DNA of 64,000 nt from Paraburkholderia dioscoreae (GTDB lineage: Bacteria > Pseudomonadota > Gammaproteobacteria > Burkholderiales > Burkholderiaceae), in NCBI RefSeq assembly GCF_902459535.1, contig NZ_LR699553.1, forward strand, positions 1,984,001 through 2,048,000, read 5' to 3'. A program made the translations under genes and the position numbers. The notes beneath the pieces were generated by a model. It had not been told where the DNA came from, ran no database searches, and saw only the letters and a list, made by a program, of their open reading frames with translations. Of the stretch, positions 43,151 to 51,779 are shown piece after piece (within the stretch, counting starts at the first letter, position 1; the number at the start of each line of letters is the position of its first letter).

Positions 43151-45670
43151 ATGGCAGTGTCGAGCACAACTGGAAGGCGCATCGGGAAAATCGTCGCATG
43201 GCTGGTGGCGATCATCGTCATTCTGATTGTGGCGTTGACCATTTTCATCCTGACCTTCGACTGGAACCGGGCAAGACCTTATATCAACGACAAGGTTACG
43301 CAGGCGATCGGCAGGCCGTTCGCGATCAACGGCGATCTGAAAGTGGGCTGGCGGCACCCGGTGGGCGAGACCGGCTGGCGCGGTTGGGTGCCCTGGCCGC
43401 GTTTCTCGGCGGCCAATATCACCGTGGGCAATCCGGACTGGACCAAACAGCCGCAATTCGCCACGCTCGACGAGATCGACTTCCAGGTCAAGGTGCTGCC
43501 GCTGCTCACGCACGATATCGTGATCCCGGCCATTAACCTCGTGAATCCCTCGGTCGATCTGGAGCGCCTGCTCGACGGGCGCAACAACTGGACCTTCAAG
43601 CTGGCGTCGTCGAGCGGGCCTTCCGAATGGAAGCTCGATCTGCACGATATCGCGTTCGCCAAGGGCAACATCGCGCTGTCCGATCAGCAGAAGAAGGTCG
43701 ACTTGCAGATGGTGGTCGATACGCTCGGCCAGCCGATTCCGATCGGTGAAGCGATGAAGCAGCAGGAAGCGGCGTCGCGCAGCGCGTCGGCCGAAGCGAT
43801 CGGCAAGGCGGGCGCGAACAAGCTGACCGCGCAGGCGAATGCGCAGGCGGCTTCGGAGGCTGCGGCGGCATCCGCGGCGGCGGCTTCAGGCGCATCGGCC
43901 ACGGACATTACCGCGTCGGGCACGACGGCGGCCACGGGCGCGTCAGGTACGCTGGTCGCGGGCGGTTCGAAAGGCGCCAGCGCCGCGGTCAGCGCAGGCG
44001 CGAGCGGCGCAGTGGTGGCGTCGGCTACTGCATCGGCGCCCGCATCTGCTTCGGGTGCGAGCGGCGCGCAAGCTCAGGCGGCAGCGAAAAGGGAGATTCC
44101 GCCGTACGCCATCGGCTGGACCGTCAAAGGGACTTACAACAAGACACCGGTGTCGGGCAGCGGCAAGGTGGGCGGCGTGCTGGCGTTGCAGGACACCAAC
44201 CGGCCGTTCCCGGTGCAGGCCGATGTCAAGGCGGGCGATCTGCATATCGGCCTCGTCGGTACGATCACCGATCCGGCGCATCTTGCAGCGGTCGATCTGC
44301 GCCTCTGGCTGCAGGGCAACAGTATGGCGCGTCTTTATTCGCTCACGGGCGTGACCTTGCCCGACACGCCGCCTTATGCGACCGAAGGCCGCCTCGTCGG
44401 CCAGTTCAAGTCCAGCGGCAACGTCTTCAAGTATGAAAATTTTACTGGCCGGGTTGGCGGCAGCGATCTCAACGGCTCGTTGACATATACCGCGCGTGAA
44501 CCGCGTCCGCTGCTGCAGGGCGAACTGATCTCGCATCTGCTGCAGTTCTCGGATCTGGCGCCGGTGATCGGCGCGGATTCGAACGCCAGCAAGGCCAAGC
44601 GTGGCGATGCGACGGCGCAACCGTCCAACAAGGCGCTGCCGGTTGAGGAGTTCCGCACCGACCGCTGGAAGGCGATCGACGCCGACGTGAAATTCACCGG
44701 CCGGCGCATCGTGAAAGACGTGAATCTGCCGATTACGGATCTGTACACGCATATCGTGATGACCGACGGCGTGCTCTCGCTGGAGCCGTTGAAGTTCGGC
44801 GTGGCCGGCGGCACGCTGGCTTCGGACATTCATCTGGACGGTAGCGGAACGCCGCTCAAGGGGCGTTTCGCGACGTCGGCGCGGCATCTGAAGCTCAAGC
44901 AGTTGTTCCCGAACTTCAAGACCATGCAGAACGCGCTCGGCGAAATCAACGGCGACGCCGCGCTGACCGCGACGGGCAATTCGCCGGCGGCGCTGGCGGC
45001 CACCTCGAACGGCGAGGTCAAGGCGCTGGTGACCGACGGCACGGTTAGCCGCCTGTTGATGGAAGCGGCCGGCTTGAATGTGGCGAACGTCGTGTATGAA
45101 AAGCTGTTCGGCAATCGCGACGTGAAGATCAACTGCGCGGCCGCCGATTTCGTCGCGACCAACGGCGTGCTCGATTCGCGTGTCTTCGCGCTCGACACGG
45201 ACGACGCGGTGATCAATATCGAGGGCAATGTGAATATGCGCGACGAGTCGATGGACCTGGGGGTGCATCCGCATACCAAGGGTTTCCGGGTGTTCTCGCT
45301 GCGCTCGCCGCTCTATGTGAAAGGCACTTTCAAGGATCCGCACGTAGGGGTAGACGCGGCCGCGCTGGCGTTGCGCGGCGGCGCGGCGGTCGGCCTCGGG
45401 CTGATCAATCCGTTTGCGGCGCTGATTCCGTTGCTCGCGCCGAGCAACAACAAGCCGCTGCCGTGCAACCAGTTGCTCGCACAGGTCCGGCAGGCGCCGA
45501 CGGCGCCGCCGCCGGGCGTGAAGCAGCGGCCCAAGGCCTCCATTTCGCTGGACGGTGCGCCGGTCAACAAGTCTTCGGGCGGGGCTTCCGCGCCCGCTAC
45601 GCCCGCTGCGGCGGACAAGAAGCCAGCGGTGATGTCGCCGGCCAGTGCGGCTGCATACAAGGGAAGCTGA
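43151..45670 (+). CDS. AsmA-family envelope protein
   Basis: An 839-residue protein anchored by one N-terminal helix (IVAWLVAIIVILIVALTIFI), with the rest in the periplasm. The AsmA N-terminal domain has RPFAINGDLKVGW and VDLERLLDGRNNW; the C-terminal domain has FTGRRIVKDVNLPITDL and VLDSRVFALDTDDAVINIEG. AsmA-like proteins are thought to bridge inner and outer membranes for phospholipid transport. An insertion at about residues 200-310 is almost pure Ala, Ser, Gly and Thr, and splits the N-terminal part. The stop overlaps a 41-codon frame (TGATG). Confidence 0.9.
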   Translation: MAVSSTTGRRIGKIVAWLVAIIVILIVALTIFILTFDWNRARPYINDKVTQAIGRPFAINGDLKVGWRHPVGETGWRGWVPWPRFSAANITVGNPDWTKQPQFATLDEIDFQVKVLPLLTHDIVIPAINLVNPSVDLERLLDGRNNWTFKLASSSGPSEWKLDLHDIAFAKGNIALSDQQKKVDLQMVVDTLGQPIPIGEAMKQQEAASRSASAEAIGKAGANKLTAQANAQAASEAAAASAAAASGASATDITASGTTAATGASGTLVAGGSKGASAAVSAGASGAVVASATASAPASASGASGAQAQAAAKREIPPYAIGWTVKGTYNKTPVSGSGKVGGVLALQDTNRPFPVQADVKAGDLHIGLVGTITDPAHLAAVDLRLWLQGNSMARLYSLTGVTLPDTPPYATEGRLVGQFKSSGNVFKYENFTGRVGGSDLNGSLTYTAREPRPLLQGELISHLLQFSDLAPVIGADSNASKAKRGDATAQPSNKALPVEEFRTDRWKAIDADVKFTGRRIVKDVNLPITDLYTHIVMTDGVLSLEPLKFGVAGGTLASDIHLDGSGTPLKGRFATSARHLKLKQLFPNFKTMQNALGEINGDAALTATGNSPAALAATSNGEVKALVTDGTVSRLLMEAAGLNVANVVYEKLFGNRDVKINCAAADFVATNGVLDSRVFALDTDDAVINIEGNVNMRDESMDLGVHPHTKGFRVFSLRSPLYVKGTFKDPHVGVDAAALALRGGAAVGLGLINPFAALIPLLAPSNNKPLPCNQLLAQVRQAPTAPPPGVKQRPKASISLDGAPVNKSSGGASAPATPAAADKKPAVMSPASAAAYKGS

Positions 45671-45795
45671 TGCCTTTCGATCTGCCTGCAGACTGGTTCA
45701 GCTGGAGTTTCGGCGGCGGCCTTTCATTCATTTTCCTGTGGCTGATCAGCGTGCCGCAGGCGCGCGGCCATATTGATGACATCGCGGCGAAATGA
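45670..45795 (+). CDS. Possible small membrane protein coupled to asmA-like gene
   Basis: A 41-residue frame whose ATG overlaps the upstream stop as TGATG, an arrangement suited to translational re-initiation. It reads MPFDLPADWFSWSFGG, then a hydrophobic stretch LSFIFLWLISV and a charged end GHIDDIAAK. No family known. Evidence is limited to the coupling and the amphipathic pattern. Confidence 0.4.
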   Translation: MPFDLPADWFSWSFGGGLSFIFLWLISVPQARGHIDDIAAK

Positions 45796-45969
45796 GCACG
45801 TGAGTCCGGCACGCGCGCGCAGGTGGAGCGCGCGTCAGAAGTCGAGTGAAATGAGGGAAGGCACTGCGGCAACGGAATAAAGCAACGCCGCCTGCCCGAC
45901 TCTGCGAACCGGCGCTGGCGTTGCGAGCATGAATATCGGTTGCGTGGGGGGCTCGGGCTTAGGGCTTAC

Positions 45970-46419
45970 TTACCGCAGGGATCGCGGAGCCGCATCTCCA
46001 GCCGCGTCCTGACGACGAACCCCGCGACGGGTGCCGCCAATGCGGGTCGCACCGAATTCCGTGAGGATCTTGCCGCGAGCCCGGCTGGCAAACACCAGGA
46101 AGCCAAAGCCATCCGCCTCGTACCAGTAACCGCCGTTCTCGAGCCCGTCGAGCGGCTGCTCCAGTGCATTGGTAATGGATTCGATACAGCGGCGCCGCAA
46201 CTCGGCGGGTGCGGGATAGGGCGGCTGCGCCCCACGCACACTGCACAGGAGGACGTCGAGCCCAGGCAGTGCGTGCGCATAAAGGACTGGCTCGTCTTGC
46301 GCGCGAGCGCGCGCAATCTTGGTGTCGAGCTGGCCGAACGGCTTGAAATGTCGTAGTACCGCGAGGAACGACTCATCGCCGTCCACCTTCGCGCGTCTAC
46401 GCTTTTTCGGGAAGGACAT
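45970..46419 (-). CDS. Protein of unknown function, 149 residues
   Basis: I do not recognise it. From the Met at 46419 it reads MSFPKKRRRAKVDGDESF, then a mixed alpha/beta-looking region (FLAVLRHFKPFGQLDTKIA, PGLDVLLCSVRGAQPP, GGYWYEADGFGFLVFAS) and a basic C-terminal tail. Its amino-acid pattern is protein-like, unlike the other frames here. No signal peptide or membrane segment. The ribosome binding site is weak. It stands alone between the AsmA gene and the kinase cluster, and needs its own promoter in the A/T-richer DNA above 46420. Confidence 0.6.
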   Translation of the reverse strand: MSFPKKRRRAKVDGDESFLAVLRHFKPFGQLDTKIARARAQDEPVLYAHALPGLDVLLCSVRGAQPPYPAPAELRRRCIESITNALEQPLDGLENGGYWYEADGFGFLVFASRARGKILTEFGATRIGGTRRGVRRQDAAGDAAPRSLR

Positions 46420-46864
46420 AAAAATTCGCCTGAAAAAGAATTGCAAGAAACGCAGCGTCCTCATGCGACCACTCCCGGCTTCGCGCGCCGCACGTCGATC
46501 TTTTATAGCATACGACAAGGCCGGATTCACGGTGATTCGACGACTGCGCCGCCCCACCGCCTCCCGCACGAATCATGCCGAACCGCCTCGCCGCGCGCTT
46601 TCGCTTCCCAGCACATCTGTCTCCATCATAGACGCACGAGACGCGGAAAAAACATCTTAGCCCAATAAAAAAGTCATTTTTGTGTGGGCGAGCGCATCTT
46701 GCCGCTACGTTGAAATATCTCCCATTCACGTCGATAATGGCCCGTCCGGCTGCACTGCGCCGTGCTCGCCGATTCCGTCACCGCAAAGGCCGCCAGGGCG
46801 GCACGGCGTGGCCGGGTTCGCGAGCGGCGCGGCCTGAGTGACCCCTGCGACGCTTCGGGCGAAC
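46420..46864. other. 445-nt divergent noncoding region with A/T-rich hairpin
   Basis: No credible gene. At 46660-46689 GCCCA and TGGGC enclose AAAAAA-GTCA-TTTTT, a two-part hairpin in a locally A/T-rich tract, possibly a terminator-like or regulatory structure. Promoters for the 149-residue protein and for the histidine kinase must lie here. Confidence 0.45.
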
Positions 46865-48475
46865 ATGAAACTATTCACGAAGGGTCTGCTGCTGATTGCC
46901 GTGCCGAGCGCGGTCGAGCTGGCGCTTCTCGGCGTCGTCTTCGATACCCAGGAGCAGACTGCGCAGGCCGCGCAGTGGGTCGCCAACAGCAAGCAGATTC
47001 TCTATCAGTCGTCGGCTATCGTCGATCCGCTGCTGCGTCAGGCTGCGCGGGTTCGCACGGGCATGGTGATCGGCGACGCGTCGTTGATCGACCGTCACAC
47101 CGTGTGGGTCGATCTCGGCGACCGTCTGTCGAAGCTCGAGGCGCTGGTCGCCGATACGCCGCAGCAGGTCGAACGCGTGCACGAGATGCAGCGTGCAATC
47201 GACGCCTATCGTGTGCAGACGGTCGCGATCTCGCAGGCGCTGCATGCGGGGCGTAGCCCGAATCCGTTTGCCGCGCAGGAAACCGGCGCGTTGCCGCGGC
47301 AGATCGCGCTGTTTCGCGACGAACTCGCGGCGTTCGGCAATGAAGCGTCGCGGCTCGACGCCGAGCGCTCGGCGGCGCTGGCGCGGCGTCGGGCGCGTCA
47401 GCAATATGCGCTGATCGGCGCGGTGCTGGGCTCAATGCTGATCTGGGCGGCCACCGCGGTGGTATTTGCGCGCAGCATAGGTCGCCGGCTGGAAGTGTTG
47501 ACCGACAACGCCGAGCGCCTGGGCGGCGGTCGCACGCTCGCCGCGCCGCTCTCCGGCAGCGACGAAATTGCCGCGCTCGACACCGTGCTGCATCAGACCG
47601 GCGAGCGTTTGCGCGAGGCCGAAGCCGAGCAGGCTATGCTGAAAACGCGGCTCGAAGCGCGCGCGCGGGAACTGGCAGGCGTCAACGAGGAGTTGCGTCA
47701 GGAGACGCAGGACAATGAAATGTTCATCTACAGCGTGTCGCACGATCTGCGCTCGCCGTTGGTGAATCTGCAAGGTTTCTCAAAGGAATTGCAGGTCTCT
47801 TGCGAAGAACTGGACAGCGTGGTCGAGGCCGCGAAGTTGCCGGAAGCCGAACATCGGCGCATGGTGCATATTCTCGATGGCGACGTGCGCGAATCACTGC
47901 AGTATTTGCGTGCCGCGGTCACGCAGGCCGCTGCGATCATCGAGGCGCTGCTGCGGATTTCGCGTGCCGGCCGGCTCGAATATCAGTGGCAGCGTGTGAG
48001 CGTGGGGCGCGTGGTGGGGCGGGTGGTCGACGCGCTGCAGGGCGTGATCGGGCAGCGCGCGGCCGTGGTGACCGTGCGCGACTTGCCGCCCGCATGGGGC
48101 GACCCGGGCGCGATCGAGCAGATTTTCAGCAACCTGATCGGCAACGCGCTGAATTATCTCGACCCGGCGCGCAAGGGGCGTATCGAAGTCGGCGCGCTGG
48201 AACCCGAACCGGTCGAGGAGACGGAGCCGCGCACGGTACGCATGCGCACGTATTATGTGCGTGACAATGGCCTCGGCATTCCGGCTGCCTACATGTCGAA
48301 GGTGTTCCGGGCGTTTCAGCGCCTGCACGGCGACATCGCCAACGGCGACGGCATCGGTCTCGCGGTGGTGCGTCGCACGGTGGAGCGGCACGGCGGCCGC
48401 GTGTGGGTCGAGTCGGCGGAAGGCGCGGGTTCGACTTTTTTCGTGGTGTTGCCGGAGCAACCCGCACGCCTCTGA
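46865..48475 (+). CDS. CHASE3/HAMP sensor histidine kinase
   Basis: A membrane sensor kinase of 536 residues. The first membrane helix (about 6-24) and second (about 180-203) flank a periplasmic CHASE3-type helical domain. A HAMP linker is followed by HisKA, with the phospho-acceptor H293 in YSVSHDLRSPLVNLQGFSKE, and by the ATPase domain with NLIGNALNYLD, VRDNGLGIP and GDGIGLAVV. The ATG at 46865 is favoured over the GTG at 46838 because it opens directly into the basic MKLFTKG n-region. Two further signalling genes follow on the same strand. Confidence 0.9.
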   Translation: MKLFTKGLLLIAVPSAVELALLGVVFDTQEQTAQAAQWVANSKQILYQSSAIVDPLLRQAARVRTGMVIGDASLIDRHTVWVDLGDRLSKLEALVADTPQQVERVHEMQRAIDAYRVQTVAISQALHAGRSPNPFAAQETGALPRQIALFRDELAAFGNEASRLDAERSAALARRRARQQYALIGAVLGSMLIWAATAVVFARSIGRRLEVLTDNAERLGGGRTLAAPLSGSDEIAALDTVLHQTGERLREAEAEQAMLKTRLEARARELAGVNEELRQETQDNEMFIYSVSHDLRSPLVNLQGFSKELQVSCEELDSVVEAAKLPEAEHRRMVHILDGDVRESLQYLRAAVTQAAAIIEALLRISRAGRLEYQWQRVSVGRVVGRVVDALQGVIGQRAAVVTVRDLPPAWGDPGAIEQIFSNLIGNALNYLDPARKGRIEVGALEPEPVEETEPRTVRMRTYYVRDNGLGIPAAYMSKVFRAFQRLHGDIANGDGIGLAVVRRTVERHGGRVWVESAEGAGSTFFVVLPEQPARL

Positions 48476-48481
48476 ACAGAA

Positions 48482-48508
48482 GCGGCAGATGCGGCAGATG
48501 CGGCAGAT
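48482..48508 (+). repeat. Three 9-bp tandem repeats between kinase and response regulator
   Basis: GCGGCAGAT occurs three times in a row and is followed by a partial GCGGC copy, starting 7 nt after the kinase stop. Copy number may vary by slippage and would change the intergenic distance. Confidence 0.75.
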
Positions 48509-48571
48509 GCGGCGGCAGCGCGGATAATCACGAGCGGCAGGCATCAACGAATCGTTCAGCACGGAGAGCAT

Positions 48572-49075
48572 ATGAGTCACGGGGAAACGGTCAGCATCGT
48601 GCTGATCGAAGACGACGACGGCCACGCCACGCTCGTCGAGCGCAATCTGCGCCGTGCCGGCATTTCGAACGGGTTCGTGCGTTTTCATGACGGCCAGCAG
48701 GCACTCGATTATTTCTTCGGCCCGGCGCCGGCGGACGCCGCCGCGAGTTCTGCTACCGCGCCCGCGGCCAACGCCTACCCGCCCCGCGAAGATCTGATGA
48801 ATTTCGTCGTGCTGCTCGATCTGAAAATGCCGCGGGTGGACGGCTTCGAGGTTTTGCGGCGTCTGAAAGAGTCGCCGCAGACGGCCGCCGTGCCGGTGAT
48901 CGTATTGACCACGACCGACGACCCGCGAGAGATCGCGCGCTGCTACGAACTCGGCTGCAACGTCTACATTACCAAGCCGGTCGAATACGATGCGTTCATT
49001 GAAGCCGTGCGCCGCCTCGGGTTTTTCCTGCAGGTGGTCAAGCTGCCCTCGGGCCATCGCTTCTCGGGGCCGTGA
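48572..49075 (+). CDS. Single-domain response regulator, Rcp1-like
   Basis: A 167-residue receiver with no output domain. It starts with the acidic pocket IVLIEDDDGHATLVERNLRR, the phospho-acceptor is D83 in VVLLDLKMPRVDGFEVLRRL, and the switch region is VIVLTTTDDPREIARCYELG with the conserved Lys in YITKPVEYDAF. The HDGQQALDYFFG segment and long loop before the Asp are typical of the Rcp1 group that pairs with bacteriophytochromes and CHASE kinases. It lies between two kinase genes and probably carries phosphate between them or to a protein target. Confidence 0.9.
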   Translation: MSHGETVSIVLIEDDDGHATLVERNLRRAGISNGFVRFHDGQQALDYFFGPAPADAAASSATAPAANAYPPREDLMNFVVLLDLKMPRVDGFEVLRRLKESPQTAAVPVIVLTTTDDPREIARCYELGCNVYITKPVEYDAFIEAVRRLGFFLQVVKLPSGHRFSGP

Positions 49076-49156
49076 TGGAGGGCCCGCATGAAGGCGGCCG
49101 AAAGCCGCTCGTGACAGGATAGACCACTTGCTGACCCTAGCCAGAGAAGACTTCGC

Positions 49157-51127
49157 ATGACCGAAGAAGTGTCCACGCAGCATGCCGCATATGTGCTGGT
49201 CGTCGATGACGACGAAGGCATCCTGCGGCTCGCGCGCAAGTCGCTCGAACGCGCCGGCTGCCGGGTCGCGATCTGCGCCGGCGTCGACGCGGCCCGTGAG
49301 CGGCTCGCGGGCGGCGGCCCCGATTTGCTGGTGCTCGACTATCAACTCAGTGGACCCGAGACCGGTCTCGACTTCTTTCGCCATTTGCGCGCTGAAGGCG
49401 TGCGGATTCCCGCCATTCTCGTGACCGGTTTCACCGACGAGTCGCGTGTCATCGAAGCGTTGCGCGCGGGCGTGTCCGACGTGGTGCCGAAATCGGGCGA
49501 TTACCTCGACTACCTTCCCGAAGCCGTCGAACGGGTGCTCTCGCAAGTGCGCTTGCAGCGAGCGTCGGACGAGGCCTTGCTGTTGCGCGACCGCGAGCAG
49601 CATTACCGCACCTTGTCGGAGGCGTTGCCGCACCTCGTCATGACCTGCAACGCCGCGGGCGACTGCGATTTTCTGTCGAAGCAGTGGTACGACTACACCG
49701 GCCTCGCCGAAGGCAGTTCGTATGGTCTTGCCTGGCTCGACGCCGTGCATCCGGACGACCGCGAAGTGATCCGCCGTAGCTGGCTCAAGGCAGTGGCGGG
49801 CAACGCCGGCGACTACCGGCACGAGTTGCGGATTCGCCGCCACGACGGCGATTACCGCTGGTTCGACGTCCGCGTGGTGGCGATGCGCGACGCCGAAGGC
49901 AACATCGGCAAATGGTTTGGCAGTTGCACCGACATTCATTCGCAACGCGAGGCGATCGAGGAGCGCGAACGGTTGCTCGCGTCGGAACAGGCCGCGCGCC
50001 AGACTGCAGAGGAAGCGAATCGCGCCAAAGACCGTTTTCTGGCCATGCTGTCGCACGAATTGCGTACGCCGCTTACGCCGGTGCTCGCTGGCGCCAGCGT
50101 GCTGGAGATGATCCCGCATCTCCCCGACCAGGCGCGCGCGAGCGTGCGCATGATCCGCCGCAACGTCGAACTCGAAGCGCGGCTGATCGACGATCTGCTC
50201 GACCTTACGCGTGTGGCGAACGGCAAGCTGCGGCTGTCGCTGGAAACCGTCGACGTGCACGACGTGATGGACAGCGTGCTCGAACTGTTTCGCAGCGAGA
50301 TTCAGGTCAAGCAGCAGGATGTGCACGTCCACAAGAACGCCCGGCATCATTACGTGCTGGCCGATCGCGCCCGGCTGCAGCAGATGCTGTGGAACCTGAT
50401 TCGCAATGCCGCCAAGTTCACCCCGGACGGCGGCCATATTTATGTGCGCACCCGCGACGAACGCATGCAGGTGCAGATAGCGGTCGAAGATACGGGCATC
50501 GGCATCGAGCCGGACCAGATCGGCAAACTCTTCAACGCCTTCGAGCAGGGCAACCAGAACATGACGCGGCAATTCGGCGGGCTCGGCCTCGGGCTTGCCA
50601 TCACGAAGGCGTTGACCGATGTGCATGGCGGCACGGTGACGGCGCAAAGCCCCGGCGCGCACTGCGGCGCGACCTTCACGATCACCTTGCCGACGGCCAT
50701 GCCGCCGGAAGCGACTTCACCCGTCGTGGTGCCGGACGAGGTGCATCCGGCCGGTCTGCTGAACATCCTGCTGATCGAAGATCACGTGGACACTGCCGAG
50801 GTCATGGCGCAACTGATTCGCAGCCTCGGCCATGAGGTGACGACCGTGGGCCGGGTGGACGACGCGCTGGCCGCGACTCAATCGACGAACTTCGATCTGG
50901 TGATCAGCGACGTGGGTCTGCCCGACGGCACCGGCCTCGACTTCATCAAGGCGTTCCGCGAGCACTCGGACGCGCCCGCGGTGGCATTGACCGGCTTCGG
51001 CACCGACGAAGACGTGCGTCGCTGCCTCAGTGCCGGCTTTACTTCGCATCTGACCAAGCCAGTCAACTTCGGCCAGCTCGAGACGATGATCGAAGGCGCG
51101 GTGAGCCGCAAGGAGAAGGAGGCTTGA
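49157..51127 (+). CDS. Hybrid sensor kinase, REC-PAS-HisKA-HATPase-REC
   Basis: A 656-residue soluble hybrid kinase. An N-terminal receiver has D61 in LLVLDYQLSG. A PAS/PAC domain (about 150-280) includes YRTLSEALPHLVMTCNAAGD and RHDGDYRWFDVRVVAMRD. HisKA has H300 in AMLSHELRTPLTPVLAG, the ATPase domain has LWNLIRNAAKFTPDGG and GGLGLGLAITKAL, and a C-terminal receiver has D585 in LVISDVGLPDG. No membrane segment. With receivers at both ends it can accept and pass phosphate. It is the last gene of the cluster, ended by a strong terminator. Confidence 0.92.
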   Translation: MTEEVSTQHAAYVLVVDDDEGILRLARKSLERAGCRVAICAGVDAARERLAGGGPDLLVLDYQLSGPETGLDFFRHLRAEGVRIPAILVTGFTDESRVIEALRAGVSDVVPKSGDYLDYLPEAVERVLSQVRLQRASDEALLLRDREQHYRTLSEALPHLVMTCNAAGDCDFLSKQWYDYTGLAEGSSYGLAWLDAVHPDDREVIRRSWLKAVAGNAGDYRHELRIRRHDGDYRWFDVRVVAMRDAEGNIGKWFGSCTDIHSQREAIEERERLLASEQAARQTAEEANRAKDRFLAMLSHELRTPLTPVLAGASVLEMIPHLPDQARASVRMIRRNVELEARLIDDLLDLTRVANGKLRLSLETVDVHDVMDSVLELFRSEIQVKQQDVHVHKNARHHYVLADRARLQQMLWNLIRNAAKFTPDGGHIYVRTRDERMQVQIAVEDTGIGIEPDQIGKLFNAFEQGNQNMTRQFGGLGLGLAITKALTDVHGGTVTAQSPGAHCGATFTITLPTAMPPEATSPVVVPDEVHPAGLLNILLIEDHVDTAEVMAQLIRSLGHEVTTVGRVDDALAATQSTNFDLVISDVGLPDGTGLDFIKAFREHSDAPAVALTGFGTDEDVRRCLSAGFTSHLTKPVNFGQLETMIEGAVSRKEKEA

Positions 51128-51177
51128 GCGATTTGTGCTGCCGGATTGCGCTGCCGGCATCGCCTCACGATATGAAT

Positions 51178-51212
51178 AAGGCCTGTTGCGAGCGGATCGC
51201 AACAGGCCTTTT
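51178..51212. terminator. Bidirectional terminator between hybrid kinase and mscL
   Basis: A perfect 14-bp stem (51178-51191 with 51197-51210), loop GCGGA, followed by T residues. It separates convergent genes. Confidence 0.92.
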
Positions 51213-51243
51213 GCTTTTACCGGCGGCTGATTTGCCGGAATGC

Positions 51244-51690
51244 TTAACGCGGTGAGTTCTTCAACGAATCGCGGATTTCACGCAGCAGCAGAACGTCTTC
51301 CGGCGTGGGCGGCGGTTCCGCGGGTGCGGCTTCGGCCGGCTTGCGCAGATTGTTGATGAACTTGACCATCAGGAAAATGATGAACGCGAGAATCAGGAAA
51401 TTGATCAGCACGGTGATGAACGAGCCATAACCGAATACGGCAACGCCCGCCGTTTGCAAGTCTTTATACGACTCGGGGCTGCCTTTGAAGCTAGGCGGAA
51501 TCTCCCCGAGACGAATGAACTTGTTGGAAAAATCGAGGCCGCCGGTGGCGAGCCCGACAACCGGCATGATCAGGTCTTTAACAATTGAATTGACGATGGT
51601 GGAGAATGCGCCGCCGATAATCACACCGACGGCGAGATCCATCACGTTGCCCTTGAGGGCAAATTCCTTGAATTCCTTGACCATGCTCAT
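51244..51690 (-). CDS. mscL: Large-conductance mechanosensitive channel MscL
   Basis: Homopentameric inner-membrane valve that opens on sudden osmotic downshift. Length is 148 residues (E. coli 136). The N-terminal KEFKEFALKGNVMDLAVGVI with the gate helix GGAFSTIVNSIVKDLIMPVVG, the second membrane helix FGYGSFITVLINFLILAFII, and the C-terminal helix PEDVLLLREIRDSL are diagnostic. The start at 51690 has GGAGG 7 nt upstream on the minus strand; a Met two codons later is the alternative. Single-gene unit. Confidence 0.97.
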   Translation of the reverse strand: MSMVKEFKEFALKGNVMDLAVGVIIGGAFSTIVNSIVKDLIMPVVGLATGGLDFSNKFIRLGEIPPSFKGSPESYKDLQTAGVAVFGYGSFITVLINFLILAFIIFLMVKFINNLRKPAEAAPAEPPPTPEDVLLLREIRDSLKNSPR

Positions 51691-51779
51691 AGAGGTTCCT
51701 CCCAGAAGTCGATATTCGAATGATACCAACCTGAGAACGATAGGCTAGTCTTTTGGCCGGGAACCGAGGATTGTTTCTT

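Noticed and set aside
46441..46668. Open frame of about 75 codons on the plus strand in the noncoding gap
   Set aside because: No ATG start or ribosome binding site and Arg/His/Ser-rich composition; not protein-like.
47894..50662. Very long open frame on the minus strand opposite the kinase cluster
   Set aside because: It is antisense to three clear signalling genes, has Arg/His/Ala-rich low-complexity composition and no motif. High GC at third positions opens such frames throughout the window.
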